26,867 nucleotides of DNA, taken from contig JAHLWJ010000020.1 of NCBI GenBank assembly GCA_019057975.1, forward strand, positions 1 through 26,867, in the 5' to 3' direction. Shown here in pieces: positions 16,232 to 23,126 of this stretch; positions within the stretch are counted from its first letter, which is position 1; each line of letters starts with the position of its first letter. The notes beneath the pieces are model-generated. The model was not told the DNA's origin. It ran no database searches and saw nothing but the letters and a program-made list of their open reading frames with translations. A program made the position numbers and the translations under genes. The stretch comes from Promethearchaeota archaeon (lineage in GTDB: Archaea > Asgardarchaeota > Lokiarchaeia > Sigynarchaeales > SOKP01).

Positions 16232-17842
16232 TTGAAATCGCAAAATGAATTAGGCGTTCCCATACCCGCAAATAAGCCACTCGTAGTTCGCACGATTAAG
16301 CAAGTTTCAAAAGAGCAACGGGAATATGCACTAAAAAAAACTGAATACAATATGTTTTCATTTCCCGCAGATTTGTTATTTGTAGATTTCTTATCGGATT
16401 CTGGATCAGGTACTATGACCGATTTACAATGGGCAGCTTTGTTTCATGGGGATGAATCTTATGCTCGTAATAAGGGATACTATGTTCTTTTGGATGCGAT
16501 TAGAGATACATTTGAACGAGGTAATAATCCAAAACGGGCTATTAATCTCATACTTATTGGGGAAACAAATGTAAAAAAATTAATGGATGAGCTTTATCTC
16601 ACTTCATTTGAAGGAGGTTTCGTTAACGGCGGGGTTCATCAACTTACGCACCCAAACGCATTTATAGTTCCTCAGGGCAGATGCGCTGAGCACTTACTTT
16701 TTTCCACTATCGCTCCTATTTTGAGAGAAAAAGATCCCAATAGAGAATATTGTATACCTAACAACGGACATTTTGATACAACAGAAGCAAATATCATGGT
16801 CAATGGCATAACTCCATTTAATCTCTTTTCTGCTAATTTATTTGATGATTTTCCTTATGATCAAATGGATAATAGAAACCCATTCAAAGGTAACATGGAT
16901 ATTGTCGCACTCGAAAGCTTAATTCAAGATAAAAGAGTAGAATCTGTTCCATTAATCTTTATAACCATTACCAATAATACAGCCGCAGGACAACCTGTTT
17001 CGATAAGTAATATTAAAGAAGTACGCAATATAGCTGAAAAGTATGATATCCCTCTTTTTTTTGATGCATGTCGATTTGCTGAAAATGCAAATTTTATAAA
17101 AGAATTTGAAAAGGGATATCAAGATCGTTCTATCCCGAGTATTGTTCAAGAAATGTTTTCATTTGTAGATGGCTTCACAATAAGTTTCAAAAAAGATGGA
17201 CTAGCGAATATTGGTGGGGGGTTCTTTTTTAGAGATAAGGGAAATTTCCATAAAAAGTTTTCAATCAATGAAGATATAGGCATATTATTAAAAGAAAAAC
17301 AAATTTTAACCTTTGGGAATGATAGCTACGGCGCAATGTCAGGTAGAGATATCATGGCTCTTGCTACAGGATTATATGAGGTCGTGCAAGAACCCTATTT
17401 AAATGAACGGAAAATTCAAGTTAGGACTTTTGCTCGAAAATTAGCTCAAAGTAATGTTCCTGTTATACTCCCTGCTGGAGGACATGCAGTTTATATTAAC
17501 ATGGATAAATTTTTTGAAGACTCAGATACAAAACCAGATGATTTTAGGGGTGTTGGTTTTACTATCGAATTAATCAGACACTACGGTATTAGAGCCGCTG
17601 AATTGGGACCTTTTGCTTTTGAATGGGATAAAAAATCACCTGACCAAAGAAAAGGAGTCTTAAATTTGGTACGATTTGCTGTGCCGAGAAATGTATATGG
17701 CCCTTCCCATATTGATTATGCCGTTGCTGCGATAATTGAGTTATATAACAATAGAGATAAAATTCCAAAAGTTACCATTTCTCGTGGAGCCAAATTGCGA
17801 TTACGTCATTTCCAGACAGGACTCCTACCTGTCTATAAATAG
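16232..17842 (+). CDS. tnaA: Tryptophanase-like PLP-dependent beta-eliminating lyase
   Basis: A 536-aa fold-type I PLP enzyme of the tryptophanase/tyrosine phenol-lyase family. Matching blocks are LLTDSG-like FLSDSGSGTMT (54-63), GDESYARNKGYY, ITITNNTAAGQPVS (244-257), DACRFAENANFIK, and SFKKDGLANIGG with Schiff-base Lys321, GGHAVYINMDK and VRFAVPRNVY. At two positions that separate the branches it looks tryptophanase-like: hydrophobic in AAELGPF where TPL has Arg, and His526 in RHFQT where TPL has Phe. It would split tryptophan (or a similar amino acid) to indole, pyruvate and ammonia. It is about 65 residues longer than E. coli TnaA, mainly from an insertion around residues 98-142. The start is a TTG with GGTGG 8-9 nt upstream. 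Confidence 0.85.
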   Translation: MKSQNELGVPIPANKPLVVRTIKQVSKEQREYALKKTEYNMFSFPADLLFVDFLSDSGSGTMTDLQWAALFHGDESYARNKGYYVLLDAIRDTFERGNNPKRAINLILIGETNVKKLMDELYLTSFEGGFVNGGVHQLTHPNAFIVPQGRCAEHLLFSTIAPILREKDPNREYCIPNNGHFDTTEANIMVNGITPFNLFSANLFDDFPYDQMDNRNPFKGNMDIVALESLIQDKRVESVPLIFITITNNTAAGQPVSISNIKEVRNIAEKYDIPLFFDACRFAENANFIKEFEKGYQDRSIPSIVQEMFSFVDGFTISFKKDGLANIGGGFFFRDKGNFHKKFSINEDIGILLKEKQILTFGNDSYGAMSGRDIMALATGLYEVVQEPYLNERKIQVRTFARKLAQSNVPVILPAGGHAVYINMDKFFEDSDTKPDDFRGVGFTIELIRHYGIRAAELGPFAFEWDKKSPDQRKGVLNLVRFAVPRNVYGPSHIDYAVAAIIELYNNRDKIPKVTISRGAKLRLRHFQTGLLPVYK

Positions 17843-18019
17843 ACGTAAATATCAATTTCACCCTTAAATTTGAATCTTTATTTGGAAGAATATGATAGAT
17901 TACATTTTTGTACAATTTTATTTCAACAAAAAGGTAAGAAAACTTTATTAGCTAAAAGAGCATATGCGTGAACAATAAATTTCTTTTACTAAAAATATTA
18001 TATTTAAAGAGTGAAATCT

Positions 18020-18205
18020 ATGAAGAAAAAAATTGCAAAAAGTCTCTTATTATTATTTATTTTGATAATTCTATTTGGAGTAGCAGGTTTTAATCCGTTA
18101 AGATCAACAAAAGAGAATAATGAATATACACCAATTACTAGTGATCTTCCTTTTATTTTTGGTGATGATAATGGTACCTTAATATTGAAAACTCTAAATT
18201 TCTAA
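18020..18205 (+). CDS. Short secreted or membrane-anchored peptide, possibly a truncated gene
   Basis: From the ATG at 18020 this encodes 61 aa: a basic start (MKKKIAKS), a hydrophobic stretch at about residues 8-24 (LLLLFILIILFGVAGF), then a polar tail ending in a stop. The beginning is a textbook signal peptide or N-terminal anchor, but what follows is only about 37 residues with no recognisable domain. A GTG lies 9 nt upstream. Its end overlaps by 12 bp the end of the convergent gene at 18194. It may be a genuine small secreted protein or the remnant of a longer exported protein. Confidence 0.4.
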   Translation: MKKKIAKSLLLLFILIILFGVAGFNPLRSTKENNEYTPITSDLPFIFGDDNGTLILKTLNF

Positions 18206-18538
18206 CATCCTTAATCTTTGGGAAATGTTCTTTCTTCTGAGAATTTTCATAAAATTATCTTTTCTCTGCTGAAGCGTAGTTAAAAAAGAATCCAATTTAT
18301 CAAAATTATTGAAAAAGTAATCCTTCCCTTCCACCATCATCTTTACTCCTTTCTTATCGTTTAAAATGATAGCATAAATTCCCCCTACCTCTGAATCATG
18401 TTTAATAAAAACCTTTTCTGCTGCTGGATACTTTTCATTTCCTTTTTTTGCCCAGAAGTTATTTTTTAATAAATACGATCGATACATTGACATTTTTTCA
18501 CACACAACCTCTTTTTCATTGTTAATATGATGAGTCAT
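18194..18538 (-). CDS. Small protein of unknown function
   Basis: A 114-aa soluble protein, rich in Lys and aromatic residues, with no membrane segment. The middle part (about 45-85) looks like an alternating beta region (VFIKHDSEVGGIYAIILND), and the end is basic and helical (QQRKDNFMKILRRKN). I recognise no family. It is bounded by a noncoding AT-rich region upstream and a convergent peptide gene downstream. Amino-acid composition looks coding, but a short AT-rich frame leaves room for doubt. Confidence 0.5.
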   Translation of the reverse strand: MTHHINNEKEVVCEKMSMYRSYLLKNNFWAKKGNEKYPAAEKVFIKHDSEVGGIYAIILNDKKGVKMMVEGKDYFFNNFDKLDSFLTTLQQRKDNFMKILRRKNISQRLRMLEI

Positions 18539-19129
18539 CGAGATATGATTATTAATATACTCGATAATACCATCGATATATAGCTCTATGTAATATAAGA
18601 TAAAGTCAAATTATAACATCGTGTAATATGCATGGAACACAATATCACACAGATATTATGAAACTTTAATTTTACACTACACAAGAAACTAAGATTTCAA
18701 AATCATTTATAAATCATGAAGTAAAAAGCCCAGAACCATTTACTAAAAATTTTTTACTTGGGGTCAGACTATAATAATTTCAATTGGAAATTTACTCTTA
18801 TTTACAGAGATATCCAGGTATTATGAGATTTATTAATTTATTGACAACCAACTAAATCATATTAGTTAAATTAAAACATTAAAATAATTAATAAAATTAA
18901 CAAAAATGTAGGAAAATGTAAAAATTTTTCAACATCATTTTAATAGATTTCGATAACTTAGCTTGGAAGAAGTGCTCAATTCATGCAATTTATAGATTTT
19001 CTCTTATGTATGTTTTATTATAACGTAAAATCTCTGAAATGATTCGTATTAAAAATAAATATTAACTATTTAATAATTGGGAAATTTAGTTTATCTAATA
19101 TTTAAGGGTTAAGGTGGTTTAAACTAAAA
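18539..19129. other. AT-rich intergenic region without a supported gene
   Basis: About 590 bp with stops in all frames and no coding-like frame that I can find. It contains one possible hairpin: AAGTAAAAA (18719-18727) and its exact complement TTTTTACTT (18751-18759) around a 23-nt loop. It may also hold the promoter of the minus-strand gene before it (TATA-like runs near 18555-18585). AAGGTGG at 19111-19117 is the probable ribosome binding site of the next gene. No tRNA-like or repeat structure was seen. Confidence 0.5.
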
Positions 19130-19429
19130 TTGATTACAGAAACTGAGTTTTTTCATGACATTTTTGAAGAATTTGTTTGTTTAGAAGAAAACCTCCATGA
19201 TAATGAAATATGGAAGTCAAATTCAATTATCAAATTAATAAAAGCATCTGATGAGATTGAAAACAAACAAATTATTGCAGAAGGATTAAAAATGATACTC
19301 TGTTTATGTAATTTTAGAGAATGTGGGCATTTAATAGATTATTATGAATCAGAAAGCCATCCTATTAATGATTTAACAAAATCTGATAGATTTTTAATGG
19401 AATCAACATTAAAAGCAGAATTTACTTGA
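19130..19429 (+). CDS. Small acidic helical protein of unknown function
   Basis: A 99-aa protein starting at a TTG, 12 nt after AAGGTGG. It is acidic and probably all-helical (ETEFFHDIFEEFVCLEENL, then SNSIIKLIKASDEIENKQI). A CLCNFRECGHL stretch (58-68) carries three Cys and a His and could be a metal site, but it matches no motif I know. There is no signal or membrane segment. Its last codons overlap by 8 bp the end of the convergent PUA-domain gene. No function is proposed. Confidence 0.6.
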   Translation: MITETEFFHDIFEEFVCLEENLHDNEIWKSNSIIKLIKASDEIENKQIIAEGLKMILCLCNFRECGHLIDYYESESHPINDLTKSDRFLMESTLKAEFT

Positions 19430-19928
19430 ATTGTTTTTCAAATTGCCAAATAGAATCTTGAATTGTATGAAGATTCTTTACAACTTTTCCAGAAGTCTTT
19501 GTTTCCATTTCTGAAGCATCAAACATAGCTTTTCCCACAGCTAATGCCCTGTTTTTTGTTTCTTCTTCTATTTTTACAATATCATCTTTTTTTATGGTTG
19601 GATCAATCTTCGTGATTCCGGGCCTCATTACATCAGCACCGTTAGTGACATAACGTACGGCTCCAAAATCTACTATAATTGTTTTTAAATCTACTCTATT
19701 GTTTAAAAGAAGGGTTAATACTGGAATATATCCATACTTAGACTTCCAAAGTTTTAGCTCATTGTTAACGGCAAATAAAATATCTCCAGATTCAGTTTGT
19801 ATAAGTTCTACATTGCTTTTTTTAGGGAAAATTTGATCAATGAATTCTTGGTTGTATTGTGTTAAGATCTCATCTTTTAGAACGTTTAACTCGGATTTTC
19901 GAATAAAGTGTCTTTGTTTTATTTTCAT
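19422..19928 (-). CDS. PUA-domain RNA-binding protein, MCT-1/Tma20-like
   Basis: A 168-aa protein with an N-terminal alpha/beta domain (1-80) and a PUA domain (about 85-165). The stretch IIVDFGAVRYVTNGADVMRPG (84-104) and the strand IKKDDIVKIEEETKNRALAVGKA are hallmarks of archaeal homologues of eukaryotic MCT-1/Tma20. In eukaryotes that protein works with DENR/Tma22 on the 40S subunit in reinitiation and removal of tRNA after termination; the archaeal role is presumed similar. The length fits the family. It is divergent from the 2H phosphoesterase gene, with a 97-bp AT-rich gap that must hold both promoters. Confidence 0.85.
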   Translation of the reverse strand: MKIKQRHFIRKSELNVLKDEILTQYNQEFIDQIFPKKSNVELIQTESGDILFAVNNELKLWKSKYGYIPVLTLLLNNRVDLKTIIVDFGAVRYVTNGADVMRPGITKIDPTIKKDDIVKIEEETKNRALAVGKAMFDASEMETKTSGKVVKNLHTIQDSIWQFEKQFK

Positions 19929-20025
19929 TATTCAAATTACAATTAGACTTTTCTTAAATAAAAATCTTTTAATTAATTTTCATTAGGTTATAAGAAACAC
20001 TTAACAAAATAATAAGCTAAATTTA

Positions 20026-20571
20026 ATGAGAAAAGATTATACTTCTGCCGTTGTGATAATACCCCCAGAAGACAAGTGGGAATCAATACAAGAGGTTCGA
20101 AAAACATATGACCGAAATATTCATAGATGGATGCCTCATATAACTTTACTCTACCCATTTATGCCTAAAACTGAATATGTAGCTCTTGAAAAAGCATTTT
20201 CTGAAAAATGTAGAGATTTTAAACCATTCGAATTATCTCTATCAAATTTTAAATACTTTAGCCATGGGCATCAAAAATGTACTCTGTGGCTTGATCCTGA
20301 ACCAAATGATTTAATAGTTAATTTACAAGCAGAAATTCTGAAAATTGTACCTGATTGTGATGATGTAAATAAATATAAAAATGGATTTAGACCCCATCTG
20401 AGCGTTGGTCAAATCAAAGGGAAGAATAAATTGCATGAGGTAATTAACGATTTACAGAAGACCTGGAAAGAAATCAAATTTCTACTCGACAAAATTTACT
20501 TCATCTCTCGTGAAAATATTAAAACTTCGAAATTTGAAATCTCTAAACAAATTCAATTTAAAAAGGAATAA
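20026..20571 (+). CDS. 2H phosphoesterase / 2'-5' RNA ligase family protein
   Basis: A 181-aa protein with the two catalytic His motifs of the 2H superfamily: PHITLLYPF (His38, Thr40) and RPHLSVGQ (His124, Ser126). Spacing and length fit the bilobal LigT/CPDase fold. Such enzymes open 2',3'-cyclic phosphates on RNA ends or nucleotides, or ligate 2'-5' RNA ends in vitro. The KCTLWLDPEP strand and the wide first-lobe helix resemble the 2'-5' RNA ligase branch annotated from PF13563. It stands just before the Rab-like GTPase gene on the same strand with a 75-bp gap containing repeated TTAA, so the two may be expressed separately. Confidence 0.83.
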   Translation: MRKDYTSAVVIIPPEDKWESIQEVRKTYDRNIHRWMPHITLLYPFMPKTEYVALEKAFSEKCRDFKPFELSLSNFKYFSHGHQKCTLWLDPEPNDLIVNLQAEILKIVPDCDDVNKYKNGFRPHLSVGQIKGKNKLHEVINDLQKTWKEIKFLLDKIYFISRENIKTSKFEISKQIQFKKE

Positions 20572-20646
20572 TTAACATTTTTATATCCGAATTTCATTAA
20601 TTAATTAATTAAAAATCGAAAATAATCAATTGGAAAATTTAACATT

Positions 20647-21228
20647 ATGAACGATAAGAATAAATCTGACGAGGATTTAGTGTATCATGAACGCTCTGAG
20701 ATGATTTATAAAATAATTGTAATCGGGGATCCTGCTGTTGGCAAAACTAGCCTTCTAACTAATTTTTGCGGTGATAAATTTCAGTATGAATACGTTCCAA
20801 CCGTCGGAGTAAATATTACCAAAGAAAAAGTCATTGTAAAGAACGACATGGGAAAAGATACAAATGTGAGTTTAATGATTTGGGATGTGGCTGGACAACC
20901 ACAATTTTATATGCTGCATCGTCCATATTTTAATGGAGCAGATGGAATGATGCTAATCTATGATGTCACTCGGTCAAGTTCCTTCTCGAACGTAAACAAT
21001 TGGTATTCTACAGCCGTGAAATATGGACTTTCAGGAATTCCACGAATTTTAATAGGCAATAAAATAGATTTGAAAGATGAGAAAAAGATTATATTACCTA
21101 TGGCAGAACATTTATCACAGAAACTAAATGCTCCTTTTTTCGAATCTTCAGCATTAACAGGCGAAAATGTTTCTGAAATTTTTCATAAAATAGGCGAACT
21201 TACGCTTCTTTCAAAATTACAGGAATAG
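20647..21228 (+). CDS. Rab/Ras-like small GTPase
   Basis: A 193-aa small GTPase with all five G-boxes: GDPAVGKTS (27-35), switch I Thr52 in YVPTVGV, WDVAGQ (79-84) with the catalytic Gln84, NKID (138-141) and SSAL (167-170). The order and spacing fit the Ras/Rab superfamily, and FxxxYxPTxGxxxxxK is Rab-like. The 19-residue N-terminal extension is polar. The C-terminus ends KLQE with no Cys, so it cannot be prenylated as eukaryotic Rabs are; membrane contact would need a partner. Such GTPases are abundant in Asgard archaea. A T8 run follows 3 nt after the stop. Confidence 0.93.
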   Translation: MNDKNKSDEDLVYHERSEMIYKIIVIGDPAVGKTSLLTNFCGDKFQYEYVPTVGVNITKEKVIVKNDMGKDTNVSLMIWDVAGQPQFYMLHRPYFNGADGMMLIYDVTRSSSFSNVNNWYSTAVKYGLSGIPRILIGNKIDLKDEKKIILPMAEHLSQKLNAPFFESSALTGENVSEIFHKIGELTLLSKLQE

Positions 21229-21230
21229 TA

Positions 21231-21238
21231 TTTTTTTT
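21231..21238 (+). terminator. T8 terminator after the Rab-like GTPase gene
   Basis: Eight consecutive T residues begin 2 nt after the GTPase stop codon. T-runs of this length are efficient archaeal terminators, so the small gene at 21295 probably has its own promoter or depends on read-through. Confidence 0.5.
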
Positions 21239-21294
21239 AAAAACCAAATTTCATTTTATTTGGGATAAGTAAATTAGGAAAAGCTTAATTTTGA

Positions 21295-21429
21295 ATGCTA
21301 ACCACTTTAACATTAATAAAACAACCAAGTAAAGTTGTGTTAATTGTCTCGACAACTGCTATAATAGCAGTCGCTGCAGGGGTAATTCTAATTGGAATTA
21401 TTATCTATAAGTATAAATTTAAAACCTAA
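21295..21429 (+). CDS. 44-aa single-pass membrane peptide
   Basis: An ATG-started frame of 44 codons. It has a short polar start (MLTTLTLIKQPSK), one long hydrophobic helix at about residues 14-38 rich in Val, Ile and Ala with a GVILIG turn, and a basic end (YKYKFKT). The positive tail after the helix would predict the C-terminus inside the cell. AGGA lies 14 nt upstream, so the ribosome binding site is weak. It lies between the Rab-like GTPase and the convergent coiled-coil gene, with only 2 bp between stops. Being short it could be chance, but the clear helix and charge pattern favour a real peptide. Confidence 0.5.
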   Translation: MLTTLTLIKQPSKVVLIVSTTAIIAVAAGVILIGIIIYKYKFKT

Positions 21430-21431
21430 AT

Positions 21432-22004
21432 TTATCCCTTTACGGTTAATTTATTTATCCAAAATGTGATTTTTTCTTTCAGATCTTCTTTTATTTCTTC
21501 AGTAAGAGACTCTAAACCATTTATTTTGTTGTTAAACTGCCCTATTTCATAAAGAATTCTATGACCTCCAGTAAAAACAAATATTTCTTCTTTTATGTTC
21601 TCTAAGTTAGTTATTACTGGTTGTGGATCATTTTTTTCCTCCAAATACTTCATTAAGCTGTTAAATTCATTTATTATTGACTGTTTTCTGTCTGTTGCAG
21701 ATATATCACGTTCAACTGCTTCAGCCTCCACATCTTTAGATTGAAACGAGATATCTGATCTTTGAATTAGTGTTCTAATCAGATCAAGTTCAGCTTCCAG
21801 AATTTTTTGGTTTTCAATAACATTAGTTAGTTGAGGTAGTAATGCTTTGATATCGATTGTTGCTTTACTTAGTTCATCAACTTTGTCAGTTAGTGTATTT
21901 ATCTTAAAATTAGTTTGGCCCATTTTTGTGATGATATCAAGCCCAAATTTCTCGAGAATTGATGCGAATTTTTCAATATCATCCTTATTTTCTGAGGGGC
22001 CCAT
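21432..22004 (-). CDS. Coiled-coil protein of unknown function
   Basis: A 190-aa acidic, almost fully helical protein. Residues about 25-80 (INTLTDKVDELSKATIDIKA and following) and 120-185 show heptad-like spacing of Leu/Ile, with a short break near VFTGGHRILYEIG. There is no membrane segment or signal. I choose the ATG at 22004 because GAGAGGA lies 6 nt upstream; a TTG directly before it is too close. I recognise no family. It is divergent from the longin-GTPase gene (139-bp gap) and convergent with the 44-aa membrane peptide, so it sits inside a GTPase neighbourhood and could be an effector, scaffold or tether. That role is inference. Confidence 0.7.
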   Translation of the reverse strand: MGPSENKDDIEKFASILEKFGLDIITKMGQTNFKINTLTDKVDELSKATIDIKALLPQLTNVIENQKILEAELDLIRTLIQRSDISFQSKDVEAEAVERDISATDRKQSIINEFNSLMKYLEEKNDPQPVITNLENIKEEIFVFTGGHRILYEIGQFNNKINGLESLTEEIKEDLKEKITFWINKLTVKG

Positions 22005-22143
22005 CAAATTTCCTCTCTAGATTTATATTATAGAAAGTTATCTATTGATTAAAAATGAGAACTTTTACAAAATTTATTTTTTATCGAAATTTATTATTTA
22101 ATTAATAATTATAATGATAATACTTTTATAAAAAACTTCTCAC

Positions 22144-23034
22144 GTGGAAAAGTTGATTCAGTACATAAATATTCTTACTAAGGACGGTAAATCATTATTA
22201 TTCAGGAATTACGGAGCTTCAGAAGTAGATAGAGATTTATTAGCAGGATTCTTAAGCGCTTTTTCAGGATTTATGAAAGAAATTAGCCAAAGTGATATTA
22301 AAAGCACACAGACAGAAGATTTTAAATATTTTTATACCATTATAGATACAATTATTATTGTAGTTTGTACAGATCTCGAAGACGATGATGCTATAGTTAA
22401 TTCAAAAATTTTGAGTGTAAGAGCAAGGTTCATAGAAAAATATGGTAAAATACTTGAGAATGGGAGTTGGGCAGGAAATCGAACAACTTTTTATGAATTT
22501 GAAAAAGAGTTAGACAATCTTGTTTTAGGAGCAATAAAAATTTCAATTCTTGGTTTTGGGGGCGTAGGGAAAACTACGTTAACAAAACTAATATGTGGGA
22601 AAGATGTTGACCTTGAATATGTGCCTACAATTACAGCGGACATAGCATCTTATGAAGGAGATGAATTCAAAAGATCTATTACACTATGGGACTTCGCTGG
22701 GCAAGCTCAATTTCGCACTTTATGGAAGAGTTTACTTGCGGGTACGGACATGGTTTTACTTGTTACTGATTCCACTTTTGAGAATATAAATCCAACAAAA
22801 GACATTATTCATGATCTACTTGATAAATTTTATCCAGATAAACTGGTAATAGGTATTGCTAATAAACAAGACTTACCAAATAGGCTTACACCAGAGTTTT
22901 GTGAAAGGATTCTATCTAGTGAAAAACGAACTATTAAGACTCATGGAATGATTGCTATTGAACCCATGTATCGTGAAAAAATATTAGCAATATTAAAAGA
23001 AGCTATAAAAGAAATTTCACAAATTAGTGATTAA
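22144..23034 (+). CDS. Longin-like domain fused to an Arf/Ras-family small GTPase
   Basis: A 296-aa two-domain protein starting at a GTG. Residues 1-125 have the pattern of a longin-type fold: strand IQYINILTKDGKSLLFRNYG, helix DRDLLAGFLSAFSGFMKEIS, strands FKYFYTIIDTIIIVVCTD, then a long helix RARFIEKYGKIL. Residues 131-295 are a small GTPase: GFGGVGKT (137-144), switch Thr162 in YVPTITAD, WDFAGQ (182-187) with Gln187, and ANKQDLP (239-245), an Arf/SR-beta-like form. The last box is unclear (around 268-274). No lipid site is seen. In eukaryotes the longin SRX domain of SR-alpha binds the GTPase SR-beta, and Arf/Rab cycles use longin proteins; here both parts are on one chain. The longin call is by pattern only. 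Confidence 0.85.
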   Translation: MEKLIQYINILTKDGKSLLFRNYGASEVDRDLLAGFLSAFSGFMKEISQSDIKSTQTEDFKYFYTIIDTIIIVVCTDLEDDDAIVNSKILSVRARFIEKYGKILENGSWAGNRTTFYEFEKELDNLVLGAIKISILGFGGVGKTTLTKLICGKDVDLEYVPTITADIASYEGDEFKRSITLWDFAGQAQFRTLWKSLLAGTDMVLLVTDSTFENINPTKDIIHDLLDKFYPDKLVIGIANKQDLPNRLTPEFCERILSSEKRTIKTHGMIAIEPMYREKILAILKEAIKEISQISD

Positions 23035-23126
23035 TTTTGTTTTATTATTCTATTTTGAAATAATAATAATTTTAAGATTTTCAATCCTATTCATAATCAT
23101 CTTAGTAAATATTGGTGACTTAACTG

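Noticed and set aside
16232..17842. Tyrosine phenol-lyase instead of tryptophanase
   Set aside because: At two discriminating sites the residues are tryptophanase-like (hydrophobic rather than Arg in AAELGPF, and His in RHFQT). The insertion leaves some doubt about the true substrate.
20590..20615. TTAATTAATTAATTAA run before the Rab-like gene as a repeat element
   Set aside because: It is a short low-complexity tract normal for AT-rich intergenic DNA, with no unit repeated elsewhere that I could see.
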